From: Ignavibacterium sp. | GTDB taxonomy: Bacteria > Bacteroidota > Ignavibacteria > Ignavibacteriales > Ignavibacteriaceae | Direction: 5' to 3' | Assembly: GCA_025056745.1 (NCBI GenBank) | Contig: JANWVQ010000027.1 | Span: 1-48,573, forward strand | DNA: 48,573 bases | In this document: piece by piece, positions 20,387 to 29,595 of the stretch | How the letters are laid out: each line of letters opens with the position of its first letter | Numbering within the stretch: the first letter of the stretch is position 1 | Position numbers and translations under genes: made by a program | Notes under the pieces: generated by a model | Seen by the model: only the letters and a program-made list of their open reading frames with translations | What the model was told of the DNA's origin: nothing | Databases searched by the model: none

Positions 20387-21640
20387 ATGAAAGCATATTT
20401 AATTTCAATTGGAGATGAACTCCTGATTGGTCAAACGGTCAATACGAATGCTGCATTTATTGGATCAGCATTAAGTGATATCAATATTGATGTAATAAAA
20501 TCATCTGTTGTTGCTGATAGTTTAGAAGAAATCTTAAATGAATTTCATATTGCATTTCAGATGGCTGATGTAATTATAGCAACTGGTGGTTTAGGACCTA
20601 CGCACGATGATATAACAAGAACAGCTGTTATAAAATTTTTTGACACAGAGTTGGTCATGGATGAAAAAGTATTTGAAGATTTAAATGAATTCTTCAAATC
20701 ACGTGGACGAGAACTACTTGAAATAAATAAAAAGCAAGCATTGATTCCTAAGAATTCTATACCAATAAGAAACACAAAAGGTACCTCTCCCGGATTTTGG
20801 ATTGAGGAAAAAAACAAATTTTTTATTGTACTTCCTGGTGTTCCAATTGAAATGAAAGAAATGATGAGCAATTTTGTAATTCCGGAACTTAAACGAAAAA
20901 ACAAATCACAGATAATAACTCAAAGGTTAATCTTACAAACCACAGGAATTCCAGAGTCTGTTTTATATGAACGTCTTGGTAATCTTGAAGAATTGCTCGA
21001 TGGAGGAAAATTAGCATTTCTTCCAAATCAATACGGAGTAAAAATCAGGATTACGGTTCAGGCTGAAAATGAGAATGAATGTTCAAATAAATTGGTTGAA
21101 ATAGAACAGAGAATCAGAGGAAAAGTAGGTAGATATATTTATGCACGTGGAGAAGAATTATTAGAAGAAACGATTGGAAAAATTTTAACTGAAAGAAATT
21201 TAACTCTCGCTGTTGCTGAATCTTGTACAGGCGGATTCATTGCAAGCAGAATAACAGATATCTCCGGCAGTAGCAACTATTTTGAAAGAGGTGTTGTTGC
21301 CTATAGTAACGCTGCAAAGGTTGAAATTTTGAAAGTTAATGAAGATACAATTCAAAAATTCGGTGCAGTTTCTCCTGAAGTGGCAATGCAAATGGCAGAA
21401 GGAATTAGAGCAATTAGTGGCGCTGATATTGGATTATCTACAACAGGAATTATGGGACCAACTGGAGCAACCTATAACAAACCTTTGGGATTGGTTTATA
21501 TCGGTTATTGTGATGAGAAAGTCTGTTATGCAAAGAAATTTTTATTTGGTAATGACAGAATTATAAACAAACAAAGAACCTCCCAAGCTGCACTTGAAAT
21601 GCTTCGAAGAAATTTATTAAGAATTCCAGATGAAGATTAG
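20387..21640 (+). CDS. cinA: CinA-like protein (competence/damage-inducible; NMN deamidase)
   Basis: The 417-residue protein has both CinA domains. The N-terminal molybdopterin-binding-like domain (~1-170) has ISIGDELLIGQTVNTNAAFI and ATGGLGPTHDDITR. The C-terminal domain (~255-415) has AVAESCTGGFIASRITDISG and TTGIMGPTGATYNKPLGLVY. The C-terminal domain of characterised members deamidates nicotinamide mononucleotide; the N-terminal domain can act on ADP-ribose. It precedes recA with only thpR between, an arrangement related to the cinA-recA linkage known in other bacteria. Its 3' end overlaps thpR by 11 bases. Confidence 0.95.
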   Translation: MKAYLISIGDELLIGQTVNTNAAFIGSALSDINIDVIKSSVVADSLEEILNEFHIAFQMADVIIATGGLGPTHDDITRTAVIKFFDTELVMDEKVFEDLNEFFKSRGRELLEINKKQALIPKNSIPIRNTKGTSPGFWIEEKNKFFIVLPGVPIEMKEMMSNFVIPELKRKNKSQIITQRLILQTTGIPESVLYERLGNLEELLDGGKLAFLPNQYGVKIRITVQAENENECSNKLVEIEQRIRGKVGRYIYARGEELLEETIGKILTERNLTLAVAESCTGGFIASRITDISGSSNYFERGVVAYSNAAKVEILKVNEDTIQKFGAVSPEVAMQMAEGIRAISGADIGLSTTGIMGPTGATYNKPLGLVYIGYCDEKVCYAKKFLFGNDRIINKQRTSQAALEMLRRNLLRIPDED

Positions 21641-22190
21641 AACTTTCATAGCTTTAGATATTCCAGACTTTGTCAAAGAAAAAATTTTTAATCTTATTTA
21701 CAATTACTCAGAAGCTAAACTTTTTAGGTGGGAGCCAAAAGAAAAAATTCATTTAACCTTAAAATTTATCGGTGATATTGAGAGTGATATCGTTCCAGAA
21801 ATATTAAAGAGTTTAAATTTCTTGAATGAAATAAATTCTCAAATGCTTATCTTGAAAAATTTTGGTATGTTTTACCATAAAAATGAACCCAAAATATTTT
21901 GGGCCGGATTGAATGTCTCAGATGAATTAATAGAGATAGTAAAAAAAATTGAAGATGTTCTTTTTGATTTTGGAATTGAAAAAGAAAAAAGATCTTTCAA
22001 ACCTCATCTTACTTTATTAAGAGTAAAAAATAAACGAAACACTGACTTTTTAGAAAAACTCAAAGAACTTAATTTTGAATCAATAGATTTTGAATCTGAT
22101 AAAATAATTTTTTATCAAAGCGAACTGTTACCAGCCGGTTCGGTGTATAAAAAAATTCATAAATTTCAATTGAAAAAACGGAGCAAATAA
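21630..22190 (+). CDS. thpR: RNA 2',3'-cyclic phosphodiesterase ThpR (2'-5' RNA ligase family)
   Basis: The 186-residue protein is a 2H phosphoesterase with both catalytic motifs: [10 protein letters not shown] near residue 47 and [10 protein letters not shown] near residue 126. The N-terminal start [17 protein letters not shown] is typical of the ThpR/LigT group. Members hydrolyse 2',3'-cyclic phosphate ends of RNA; the cellular role is unclear. The start lies inside cinA, and the stop overlaps the recA ATG by one base (TAATG). Confidence 0.93.
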   Translation: MKIRTFIALDIPDFVKEKIFNLIYNYSEAKLFRWEPKEKIHLTLKFIGDIESDIVPEILKSLNFLNEINSQMLILKNFGMFYHKNEPKIFWAGLNVSDELIEIVKKIEDVLFDFGIEKEKRSFKPHLTLLRVKNKRNTDFLEKLKELNFESIDFESDKIIFYQSELLPAGSVYKKIHKFQLKKRSK

Positions 22191-23251
22191 TGAGTACAGA
22201 CAGAGAGCAAAAATTAAAAATAATCGAAGATGCCATCTCAAGTATTGAAAAAACCTATGGCAAAGGCACAATAATGAAACTTGGAGATGGAATAATTAAT
22301 GATATTGAGGCAATTCCAACAGGTGCACTTTCATTAGATATTGCGTTAGGGATTGGTGGAATTCCAAGAGGAAGGATAACAGAAATTTTCGGCCCTGAGT
22401 CAAGTGGTAAAACAACACTTTGCCTTCATATTATAGCAGAAGCACAGAAAATGGGAGGCCTCGCAGCATTCATCGATGCAGAGCACGCATTGGATGTTAA
22501 TTATGCTAAAATGCTCGGTGTTGACACTTCCAATCTGCTGATTTCTCAACCTGATTATGGCGAACAAGCTCTTGAAATAACAGACACTTTAGTAAGAAGC
22601 AATGCACTTGATGTAATTGTGATTGACTCAGTAGCAGCCTTAGTCCCTCGCTCTGAAATTGAGGGTGAGATGGGTGATGCAACTATGGCCGTTCAAGCAC
22701 GTTTGATGTCTCAGGCATTAAGAAAACTTACTGCAGCAATTTCTAAATCTAAAACCGCAGTAATTTTCATCAATCAGTTAAGAAGCAAAATTGGAGTGAT
22801 GTTTGGAAGTCCCGAAACAACAACGGGCGGTAATGCATTAAAGTTTTATGCCTCCGTGAGAATTGATATTCGTAAGGTTGCTGCAATAAAAGAAGGTGAA
22901 GATGTTATCGGCAATAGAACAAAAGTTAAAATAGTTAAAAGCAAGGTTGCTCCACCCTTCAAACAAGTTGAATTTGATATTCTCTATAACGAAGGAATTT
23001 CTAAAACAGGTGATTTAATTGATCTCGGTACAGAAATCGGAATAATCAAAAAAAGTGGTGCGTGGTTTACTTATGGAGAAGATAGAATTCAAGGTCGAGA
23101 GCAATTCAAACAAAAGTTGATTGAGATGCCAGCTCTTTATAAAAAACTTGAAGAAGATATTAAAATGAAATTAGGTTTAATAAAACCAAAGCCAAGTAGT
23201 CAAGAAGATATTCAAGAAGAAAAAGGTAAGTCAAAAAAGACTTCAAAATAA
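22190..23251 (+). CDS. recA: Recombinase RecA
   Basis: The 353-residue protein is a full RecA. Walker A is GPESSGKTT, followed by [20 protein letters not shown], the Walker B region [20 protein letters not shown], loop L1 in [20 protein letters not shown] and [20 protein letters not shown] for loop L2. It forms the strand-exchange filament on single-stranded DNA and promotes SOS repressor cleavage where present. GGAG lies 8 bases before the ATG (CGGAGCAAATA), and the start overlaps the thpR stop. recX follows at once. No LexA-type operator was recognised. Confidence 0.98.
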   Translation: MSTDREQKLKIIEDAISSIEKTYGKGTIMKLGDGIINDIEAIPTGALSLDIALGIGGIPRGRITEIFGPESSGKTTLCLHIIAEAQKMGGLAAFIDAEHALDVNYAKMLGVDTSNLLISQPDYGEQALEITDTLVRSNALDVIVIDSVAALVPRSEIEGEMGDATMAVQARLMSQALRKLTAAISKSKTAVIFINQLRSKIGVMFGSPETTTGGNALKFYASVRIDIRKVAAIKEGEDVIGNRTKVKIVKSKVAPPFKQVEFDILYNEGISKTGDLIDLGTEIGIIKKSGAWFTYGEDRIQGREQFKQKLIEMPALYKKLEEDIKMKLGLIKPKPSSQEDIQEEKGKSKKTSK

Positions 23252-23254
23252 TTG

Positions 23255-23887
23255 ATGAAAATTCATCAGATAGTAAAAAGAGATGATAAAAAAGTTTTAA
23301 TAACCTTTGAAAATCAACAAGAGATTTTATTAAATAAAGATATTGTCTATCAATATGGATTAAGAAAATTTGATGATTTATCTGATGAACAAATAGAACA
23401 ACTTCTCAAGGAAGAAAAAAAATACAACATCAAATTAAAAGCACTTTCTCTTCTTAAAAGAAGAACTCACTCACGCAAAGAATTGTTAATTAAACTCAAA
23501 AGGCATTTTTCAGAGGTTGAACTTATCGAAGAGTGCCTATCTGATTTAGAGCAAAAGAAAATTATAGATGATAGAAATTTCACAGAACTTTTTATTCAAG
23601 AAAAAATTCGCTTTAAAAAATGGAGCAAGTCTAAACTAAAATCTGAACTTTATCAGCGTGGAATTAAAAAAGAAATAATCGAGGATTGTCTTAGTAATCT
23701 TTTCGATTCAAATTTAGAAAAACAGAAAGCTATTGAATTGGCGAACAAAAAACTCAAACAAATTCAATCAAAGACTACTGATAAAAAAGCGATTTATGCC
23801 AAGCTTATGATGTTTTTACAATCCAAAGGTTATGACTACGAGCTAATTTCTGAAATATTGAACCATCTATTGAAAACCGAAGAATAA
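23255..23887 (+). CDS. recX: Regulatory protein RecX
   Basis: The 210-residue protein has the three-helix RecX repeats: ALSLLKRRTHSRKELLIKLK, then LIEECLSDLEQKKIIDDRNF and FKKWSKSKLKSELYQRGI. A further C-terminal repeat ends MFLQSKGYDYELISEIL. RecX binds in the groove of RecA filaments and moderates RecA activity, which fits its position right after recA. A TTG codon at 23252 directly precedes the ATG at 23255 and would add one Met; the ATG is chosen as the likelier start. Confidence 0.92.
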   Translation: MKIHQIVKRDDKKVLITFENQQEILLNKDIVYQYGLRKFDDLSDEQIEQLLKEEKKYNIKLKALSLLKRRTHSRKELLIKLKRHFSEVELIEECLSDLEQKKIIDDRNFTELFIQEKIRFKKWSKSKLKSELYQRGIKKEIIEDCLSNLFDSNLEKQKAIELANKKLKQIQSKTTDKKAIYAKLMMFLQSKGYDYELISEILNHLLKTEE

Positions 23888-23949
23888 TTTTTTCTATAAT
23901 TACTCCTTTGCGTTACTGCGTGAAATTATTTAATCAAGATAAAAAGCTC

Positions 23950-24366
23950 TTACTGATTATATGTATTAAATCGGACTTTCAGTTTAAGTAATATATTTTT
24001 TATTGATTCATTTTCAACTATTTCAATTGCATCATCAATCTTGAACCATTTTCTTTTTCTAAGATTTTTTTCAGGATAATCATCCATCTGATTTAAAACT
24101 TTCATTAAGAAAACTTTTACAATTTTTGAATTATCATTTTTTCCTGCAATAAACTCGCCAATTTCTTCGGTTTCGTTAGAACCAATTACTCCAGCTTCTT
24201 CATAAGCTTCTTTTTTAGCTGATTCAAATGGTGTTAAACCGAATTCTACATAGCCTTTAGGAATTATCCATTTCTTTTTCTTTATTGATGTAATAAGTAA
24301 GATTTCTAAATCATTTCCATTTAATCTGAATGGAAGAACTGCAGATTGAATTGATTCAGTTATCAT
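23950..24366 (-). CDS. Nudix hydrolase, DIPP/Ap4A-type
   Basis: The 138-residue single-domain protein carries a Nudix box in GYVEFGLTPFESAK plus KEAYEEAGVIG. The metal-binding EE of REUXEEXGU is kept. The first Glu of the box is Leu, a variation shared with diphosphoinositol/diadenosine polyphosphate-type Nudix proteins as I remember them. Preceding residues KKKWIIPKG fit that group. The substrate is probably a nucleoside di- or polyphosphate. It is a lone gene, convergent with recX (62-base spacer with no clear hairpin) and divergent from murB. Confidence 0.87.
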   Translation of the reverse strand: MITESIQSAVLPFRLNGNDLEILLITSIKKKKWIIPKGYVEFGLTPFESAKKEAYEEAGVIGSNETEEIGEFIAGKNDNSKIVKVFLMKVLNQMDDYPEKNLRKRKWFKIDDAIEIVENESIKNILLKLKVRFNTYNQ

Positions 24367-24406
24367 AATTTTTAATTAACTTTATGTGTAGAAAAAATAT
24401 TGACAA

Positions 24407-24414
24407 CAAAAATA
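24407..24414 (-). promoter_or_regulatory. Candidate -7 element (TATTTTTG) for the Nudix gene
   Basis: On the minus strand TATTTTTG fits TAnnTTTG and lies 40 bases before the ATG at 24366. No matching -33 TTTG was found, so support is weak. The divergent murB side of this spacer shows no such element. Confidence 0.3.
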
Positions 24415-24432
24415 TTCGTTTAAAAAATAAAG

Positions 24433-25449
24433 ATGAAAGTATATAACAATTTTTCTCTAAAATATTTTAACACTTTCGGATTAAACTACACTTGTGAAAC
24501 TTTTATTGAAGTTGAATATGCTGAGGAAATTTATTCTATAAATAAAAAGTATAACCTTTCACAAAAAAAATTTTTAGTATTAGGAGAGGGTAGTAATATT
24601 TTATTTACAAAAGATTTTGATGGAATAGTTCTTCATCCTTCATTTAATAACTTTACTGTTGAACAAGAAGACTCAGAGCATATATATATTAAAATTGAAG
24701 CAGGAAAGAATTGGGATGAATTTGTAAGATATACAGTCGAAAAAAATATTGGTGGAATAGAAAATTTAATTTCAATTCCGGGTTTAGTAGGTGCAGCACC
24801 AATTCAAAACATTGGAGCTTATGGGCAAGAAATTAAAGATACTATTTCATTTGTCCATTTTTTTGATTTCGAAAAAAATGTTTTCAGAGTTTATGATAAT
24901 CGGCAGTGTAGCTTCGGTTATAGAGATTCTATTTTCAAAAATCGATTGAAAAATAAAATTTTTATTACCTCCATTGAATTAAAATTAGATAAAAATCCAA
25001 AACCTGTTTTGGATTATTACGATGTTAAGAATGAGTTGATGAAAAATGGAATCAAAAACCCAACAATAAAAGATATAAGCAATATAATTTCTAAAATTAG
25101 AGAAAATAAACTTCCATCTCCCAGAATGATTGGTAATGCTGGAAGTTTTTTTAAGAATCCGATTATTGATAAAAATAAATTTGAAGCACTTAAAAGAATT
25201 TATTCAAACATTCCATTTTTTTATTTAAATGAAAATAAAGTAAAAATTCCTGCTGCGTGGTTAATTGAAAAAATTGGATACAAAGGAAAGGTCAATGGGA
25301 ATGTCGCTACTTACCACAAGCAACCTTTAGTGTTAATAAATCTTGGTAATGCCTCGGGAAATGAAATTTTAGACTTTGCTAATGAAATTAAAAATGAGAT
25401 ATTAAATCAGTTTGACATAGATTTAGAATTAGAAGTTAATGTTGTATGA
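24433..25449 (+). CDS. murB: UDP-N-acetylenolpyruvoylglucosamine reductase MurB
   Basis: The 338-residue flavoenzyme reduces UDP-GlcNAc-enolpyruvate to UDP-MurNAc in peptidoglycan synthesis. FAD-binding motifs LGEGSNILFT and IPGLVGAAPIQNIGAYGQEI are clear. The tyrosine loop has GYRDSIFK, the catalytic serine is in NAGSFFKNPII, and the C terminus LELEV holds the conserved Glu. The length and the extra tyrosine loop match the E. coli (type I) form. It overlaps aroK by four bases (ATGA) and starts a four-gene plus-strand operon. Confidence 0.96.
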   Translation: MKVYNNFSLKYFNTFGLNYTCETFIEVEYAEEIYSINKKYNLSQKKFLVLGEGSNILFTKDFDGIVLHPSFNNFTVEQEDSEHIYIKIEAGKNWDEFVRYTVEKNIGGIENLISIPGLVGAAPIQNIGAYGQEIKDTISFVHFFDFEKNVFRVYDNRQCSFGYRDSIFKNRLKNKIFITSIELKLDKNPKPVLDYYDVKNELMKNGIKNPTIKDISNIISKIRENKLPSPRMIGNAGSFFKNPIIDKNKFEALKRIYSNIPFFYLNENKVKIPAAWLIEKIGYKGKVNGNVATYHKQPLVLINLGNASGNEILDFANEIKNEILNQFDIDLELEVNVV

Positions 25450-25994
25450 AAAAAGAACTTATTTTTCTCATAGGATTTATGACAGCAGGTAAAAGTACTA
25501 TTGGAAAAATTCTTGCAAATACCTTAGGATGGAATTTTATTGATCTCGATCAGGAGATTGAAAAAGTTGAAGGAAAATCAATTGATAAAATATTCAGAGA
25601 TAATGGCGAAGAGTATTTTAGAAATTTAGAGAGCATGGTATTGAATAAAATATCATCAAAGAAAAAATATGTTATTGCATTAGGCGGTGGAACAGTTGAG
25701 AGACCGGAAAACTTTAATCTTATTAAAAAAAAGGGAATTGTAATCTATTTAGAAATCTCAACTCAAGAGGCTCTGAGAAGACTAAGATTCAAACGAAATC
25801 GACCAGTCTTGTTTATTGATTCAACAGAGAAAATCACTGATGAAGAATTGCTAAAAAGAATTAATAACATATTCGAAAAAAGGTTAAGTATTTATGAAAA
25901 AGCTGATGTGAAAATTAATACTGATAAAATGAAGGTTGGGAATACTGTTGATAGGTTAGTAAAAATACTTTATAAGGACTTTGGAATTGAATAA
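25446..25994 (+). CDS. aroK: Shikimate kinase AroK
   Basis: The 182-residue enzyme phosphorylates shikimate in the aromatic amino-acid pathway. Visible motifs are the P-loop GFMTAGKSTIGKILA, the shikimate-binding Asp in FIDLDQEIE, ALGGGTVERPE and the lid arginine region FKRNRPVLF. Length is standard. It overlaps murB by four bases and is followed by aroB, whose TTG start lies inside aroK. Pairing of aroK and aroB is common in bacteria. Confidence 0.96.
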   Translation: MKKELIFLIGFMTAGKSTIGKILANTLGWNFIDLDQEIEKVEGKSIDKIFRDNGEEYFRNLESMVLNKISSKKKYVIALGGGTVERPENFNLIKKKGIVIYLEISTQEALRRLRFKRNRPVLFIDSTEKITDEELLKRINNIFEKRLSIYEKADVKINTDKMKVGNTVDRLVKILYKDFGIE

Positions 25995-27078
25995 AATTCA
26001 AATAAAAACCAAAACAAAAAATTATTACGTTTTCATCGGTAAAGATGTCTTTGAATCTTTTGAAGACTTTATTCCAGAATCAGTAAGCAAAATTTTATTT
26101 CTGATAGATAGAAATGTAAATGAAAAATGTTCTGTTTTATTGAAAAAAATAAAATTGTTAAATAAAAGCAAATACAATCTTGTTATTCATTCTTCTGAAA
26201 AGAAAAAAAACTTAATAACAACTCAACACATTCTTAAATATCTTATTGAAAATAATTTCGATAGAAGAAGCTTAATTGTTTCTATTGGAGGGGGATTATT
26301 AGGAGATATAGCTGGTTTCTCAGCTTCGATTTATATGAGAGGAATAAAACATATTCAAATACCAACTACAATTCTGTCAGCAGTTGATAGCTCTATTGGA
26401 GGTAAAACAGGTGTTAACTTTTACGGAATAAAAAATATTATCGGTACATTTTATCAACCAGAATCTGTTTTCATTAATCCAGCATTTTTTTACTCTTTAC
26501 CTAAAATTGAAGTTATATCAGGCTTAGGCGAATTAATTAAATACGCAATCATAAATCCAAAGCTGTACGATTTTTATAAAAATGAAACCACAAAAATATT
26601 TTTTACTAAAGAAGTTTCTGATGAAGTAATTCTGAAGTCTATAAAAATAAAGGCTGACATAGTTAAAGAAGATGAAAAAGAAGAAAAAGGAATTAGAAAA
26701 ATCTTAAATCTTGGTCATACATTTGCTCACGGAATTGAATCTGCTTCTAACTTTAAATTAAAACACGGTGAAGCTGTTTTTATAGGAATTATTTTAGCTT
26801 TAATAGTTTCAAGAAAATTTAATTTAATTGAAGAAGAAAGAATATTAAATTTTATTAACGATTTTAGATTTATTACGGTTAATAAATCTTTTGCAAATTT
26901 AGATATTTCAAAAGTTGTTGATTTTATGAGATCGGATAAAAAAAATTTGAATGGGAAAATAAATTTAGTTATTCCATCAAAAGAAAAAATATTAATTGAT
27001 TTTCCTGTTGAAGAAAAAGTTATTTACAACGTTTTTGAAGAGTTAAGTAAATATTTAAAGAAATATGCTATTCAATAG
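25981..27078 (+). CDS. aroB: 3-dehydroquinate synthase AroB
   Basis: The 365-residue NAD- and metal-dependent enzyme converts DAHP to 3-dehydroquinate. Motifs include [40 protein letters not shown] and the metal-binding His region [11 protein letters not shown] with KHGEAVFIG. The family-typical N terminus needs a start at TTG 25981 or TTG 25987. No ATG is available in frame, and both choices overlap aroK (14 or 8 bases). The first is listed. It overlaps nadA by 14 bases. Confidence 0.95.
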   Translation: MELNKIQIKTKTKNYYVFIGKDVFESFEDFIPESVSKILFLIDRNVNEKCSVLLKKIKLLNKSKYNLVIHSSEKKKNLITTQHILKYLIENNFDRRSLIVSIGGGLLGDIAGFSASIYMRGIKHIQIPTTILSAVDSSIGGKTGVNFYGIKNIIGTFYQPESVFINPAFFYSLPKIEVISGLGELIKYAIINPKLYDFYKNETTKIFFTKEVSDEVILKSIKIKADIVKEDEKEEKGIRKILNLGHTFAHGIESASNFKLKHGEAVFIGIILALIVSRKFNLIEEERILNFINDFRFITVNKSFANLDISKVVDFMRSDKKNLNGKINLVIPSKEKILIDFPVEEKVIYNVFEELSKYLKKYAIQ

Positions 27079-28012
27079 AACAGAAGTAGAAATAGATTTT
27101 CAAACTGAAATTTCAAAATTGAAGAAAGAGCTAAATGCAGTTATTCTTGCACATTATTATCAACAGCCAGAAATTCAAGATATAGCAGATTTTGTGGGAG
27201 ATAGTTTAGAATTGTCAAGAAAGGCTAAGTCAACAAATGCAGATGTAATTGTCTTTGCAGGAGTTCATTTTATGGCTGAGACAGCTAAAATTCTTAATCC
27301 AGAAAAAACTGTTTTACTTCCAGATTTAGAGGCTGGATGTTCTCTGGCAGAGGGATGTAAAAAAGAAGATTTTGAACCTTTTGTTAAAAGTCATCCTGAC
27401 CATATTGTTATTACTTACATTAATTCAACAGCTGAAGTGAAAGCATTAAGCGATATAATTTGCACATCGAGCAATGCAGAGAAAATTATTAGACAAATTC
27501 CAGAAAATCAAAAAATAATTTTCGCTCCAGATAAAAATCTTGGTAAATATTTAATCAAGAAAACAGGAAGAGATATGCTGCTTTGGGAAGGTAGCTGCAT
27601 TGTTCACGAAACTTTCAGTGAAAGAAAAATTATCGATCTAAAGGTTCGCTATCCAAAAGCAAAAATTATTGCTCATCCAGAGTGCGAAGAAAATATTTTA
27701 TTACTTGCAGATTTTATTGGCTCAACAAGTAAACTATTACAATTCGTCAAAGAAGATAATAATGATAGTTACATAGTATTGACTGAAACCGGAATTCTTC
27801 ATCAGATGAAAAAAGCAGCACCAAATAAGACTTTTATTCCGGCGCCTGTGACGGATGAAACTTGCTCTTGTAATGAATGTCCATATATGAAATTAAATAC
27901 GATGGAGAAACTTTATTTATGTATGAAAAATAAATTCCCTGAAATAATAATTGACGAACAACTTCGTCTTAGAGCTTTGAAGCCGATTGAAAAGATGTTG
28001 GAAATGAGTTAA
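27065..28012 (+). CDS. nadA: Quinolinate synthase NadA
   Basis: The 315-residue [4Fe-4S] enzyme makes quinolinate from iminoaspartate and dihydroxyacetone phosphate for NAD synthesis. Motifs include [20 protein letters not shown] and [14 protein letters not shown]. The three cluster cysteines lie in [24 protein letters not shown] and the C-terminal [17 protein letters not shown]. The start lies inside aroB. nadB and nadC are not in the window. The convergent lipoprotein gene ends only 5 bases beyond its stop. Confidence 0.96.
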   Translation: MLFNRTEVEIDFQTEISKLKKELNAVILAHYYQQPEIQDIADFVGDSLELSRKAKSTNADVIVFAGVHFMAETAKILNPEKTVLLPDLEAGCSLAEGCKKEDFEPFVKSHPDHIVITYINSTAEVKALSDIICTSSNAEKIIRQIPENQKIIFAPDKNLGKYLIKKTGRDMLLWEGSCIVHETFSERKIIDLKVRYPKAKIIAHPECEENILLLADFIGSTSKLLQFVKEDNNDSYIVLTETGILHQMKKAAPNKTFIPAPVTDETCSCNECPYMKLNTMEKLYLCMKNKFPEIIIDEQLRLRALKPIEKMLEMS

Positions 28013-28017
28013 TCTTT

Positions 28018-29595
28018 TTATGTCTTCGCTTTAAATCTCGTACTGACTTTGAAAATAATTTTATCTCTTGCACTTAACTTAACCTTCCTACCATCGCTTG
28101 AATAGAACACGACATTTACAATAGCCTTTTTAGCGAATTTTAGTTTACTAAACTCATTATTTGAAAGTAAAATTCTTTTTGTCTGTCTTGCTGGTTCAGA
28201 GGTCAATCCTTCATTATTTACTTTAGAACTAAGAATTGAAAAGATGGTATCAGAACTGCTCCCATCTCCTCTCTCTCTTGTGAAGTAAAATAGTGTGTTG
28301 TTTGAAGCATCGATGAAACGTCCAGTTACTTTAAAGCCGATAGGTAGATAATTATCATAACTAATGTTTAATTCTGAAAAATCAATCTTATCAAAATTTT
28401 TTGTTTCTTGTTCTTTAAATTCAACTTCCATTGTATCAGTCCTGCTCGCATTATCAATTTTGAAAATTGAATAAACAATTAATTGATTTGAAAATTTTAT
28501 AGTGTCGGGAAATAATGCTTCAATTGATTTATAGTTTGGGTTTATTATAATATCCCCTTTGTATGACACCGAATCAGGAATTTGTGGAGATATAAATTCA
28601 TTTATTGAAACATCATCTAAATTAAATTCAATTTTTCCTCTACTTAGATTAATAACTGTATCTAATGTTGTTCGGTTGTTAATCTTTAGATATTTAGGGG
28701 AAATTGAAGGGTTATTAAATTTACCAATTATTTGAAAGTTCTTTAATCTCACTTCTATGTTTTGGGAAACAAATCCTGGATCAAATATAAATTTTGCACC
28801 ATAGATATTGATTTTAGGTAAAATGTCTCTCAAATCGTTGTCAACATCTAATTTATTTGTTTTTGGTTTAATATCTGTTTCATAAGGTTTGAATCTACCT
28901 TTAACATATTTGAATCCAAGATTTTGTAATTTCATATTTACAGATATTGAATCTCCTGAGTATCCGGGAGTTAATTTAGCTATTCCATATATATAAATTC
29001 CATTCCCTGGTAATCCAGTTATTGGATTTACTGAAAGTTTTGAGAATTCATAACCAGCTAGATCAATACTCTTCGTAGAAGTTGATCTTGGATTTATTCT
29101 CATATCAAACTTTAATGTGTCTCTTCTGTTTTGATTCAGTTTACTGAAGTTTGTAACTGTGAAATTTATATCTGCAGGTTTATCCAAGTGGTTAGTAACC
29201 TTAAATTCAACTATTCCTTTGTAAAGATTCATTTGCTCGACATAAACTGAATCATCTACTATATAAGATTCAAAATTGACTGTATCAACTTGGTTTGCTC
29301 TTATTGTAAAATCTTCATCGAAAGAAATATTATCTGAGAAAAACTTTTCGAGTGTTTGAGATTTAACTTCTGTTGAATCTAATTTGAGTAGTAATTCATT
29401 TGTAGTTGAATCTATGAAAATTCCTTTTGAGCCTTTAATTCTGTCTTTAACTATTTCTGCTCTATTTATTATTGGTATTGAATATTCGACATCCCAACTT
29501 GGAAAGATTGGTGATTTGATTTCATCGAAACAAGAGTTTAAAGTTGTTGTCAATAAAATTAAGATAAGAGTAACAATAGATTTTTTGTTCTTCAT
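28018..29595 (-). CDS. Large lipoprotein of unknown function, paralogue of the upstream gene
   Basis: The 525-residue product has a lipoprotein signal peptide (TLILILLTTTLNSC, lipidated Cys at ~22). The rest is beta-strand-rich with repeated short motifs such as YVKGRFKPYETDI, VRLKNFQIIGKF and PDSVSYKGDIIINPNYKS. The upstream protein has matching KGKFKPF, VKLKNFSIKGIF and PDSIKITSEMIINPTYES in the same order, so the two are paralogues. I know no named family. The ATG overlaps the upstream stop (TGATG), so the products are coupled. Likely an outer-membrane-anchored lipoprotein acting with the barrel protein encoded first in this operon. No enzyme motif is seen. Confidence 0.85.
   Translation of the reverse strand: MKNKKSIVTLILILLTTTLNSCFDEIKSPIFPSWDVEYSIPIINRAEIVKDRIKGSKGIFIDSTTNELLLKLDSTEVKSQTLEKFFSDNISFDEDFTIRANQVDTVNFESYIVDDSVYVEQMNLYKGIVEFKVTNHLDKPADINFTVTNFSKLNQNRRDTLKFDMRINPRSTSTKSIDLAGYEFSKLSVNPITGLPGNGIYIYGIAKLTPGYSGDSISVNMKLQNLGFKYVKGRFKPYETDIKPKTNKLDVDNDLRDILPKINIYGAKFIFDPGFVSQNIEVRLKNFQIIGKFNNPSISPKYLKINNRTTLDTVINLSRGKIEFNLDDVSINEFISPQIPDSVSYKGDIIINPNYKSIEALFPDTIKFSNQLIVYSIFKIDNASRTDTMEVEFKEQETKNFDKIDFSELNISYDNYLPIGFKVTGRFIDASNNTLFYFTRERGDGSSSDTIFSILSSKVNNEGLTSEPARQTKRILLSNNEFSKLKFAKKAIVNVVFYSSDGRKVKLSARDKIIFKVSTRFKAKT

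Noticed and set aside
23888-23949. Terminator between recX and the Nudix gene
   Set aside because: The 62-base convergent spacer contains GCGTTACTGCGTG but no stem longer than a few base pairs and no adjacent T tract.
24407-24440. Promoter for murB in the divergent spacer
   Set aside because: No TAnnTTTG or TTTG pair with correct spacing was found on the plus strand; an A-rich stretch alone is not enough.
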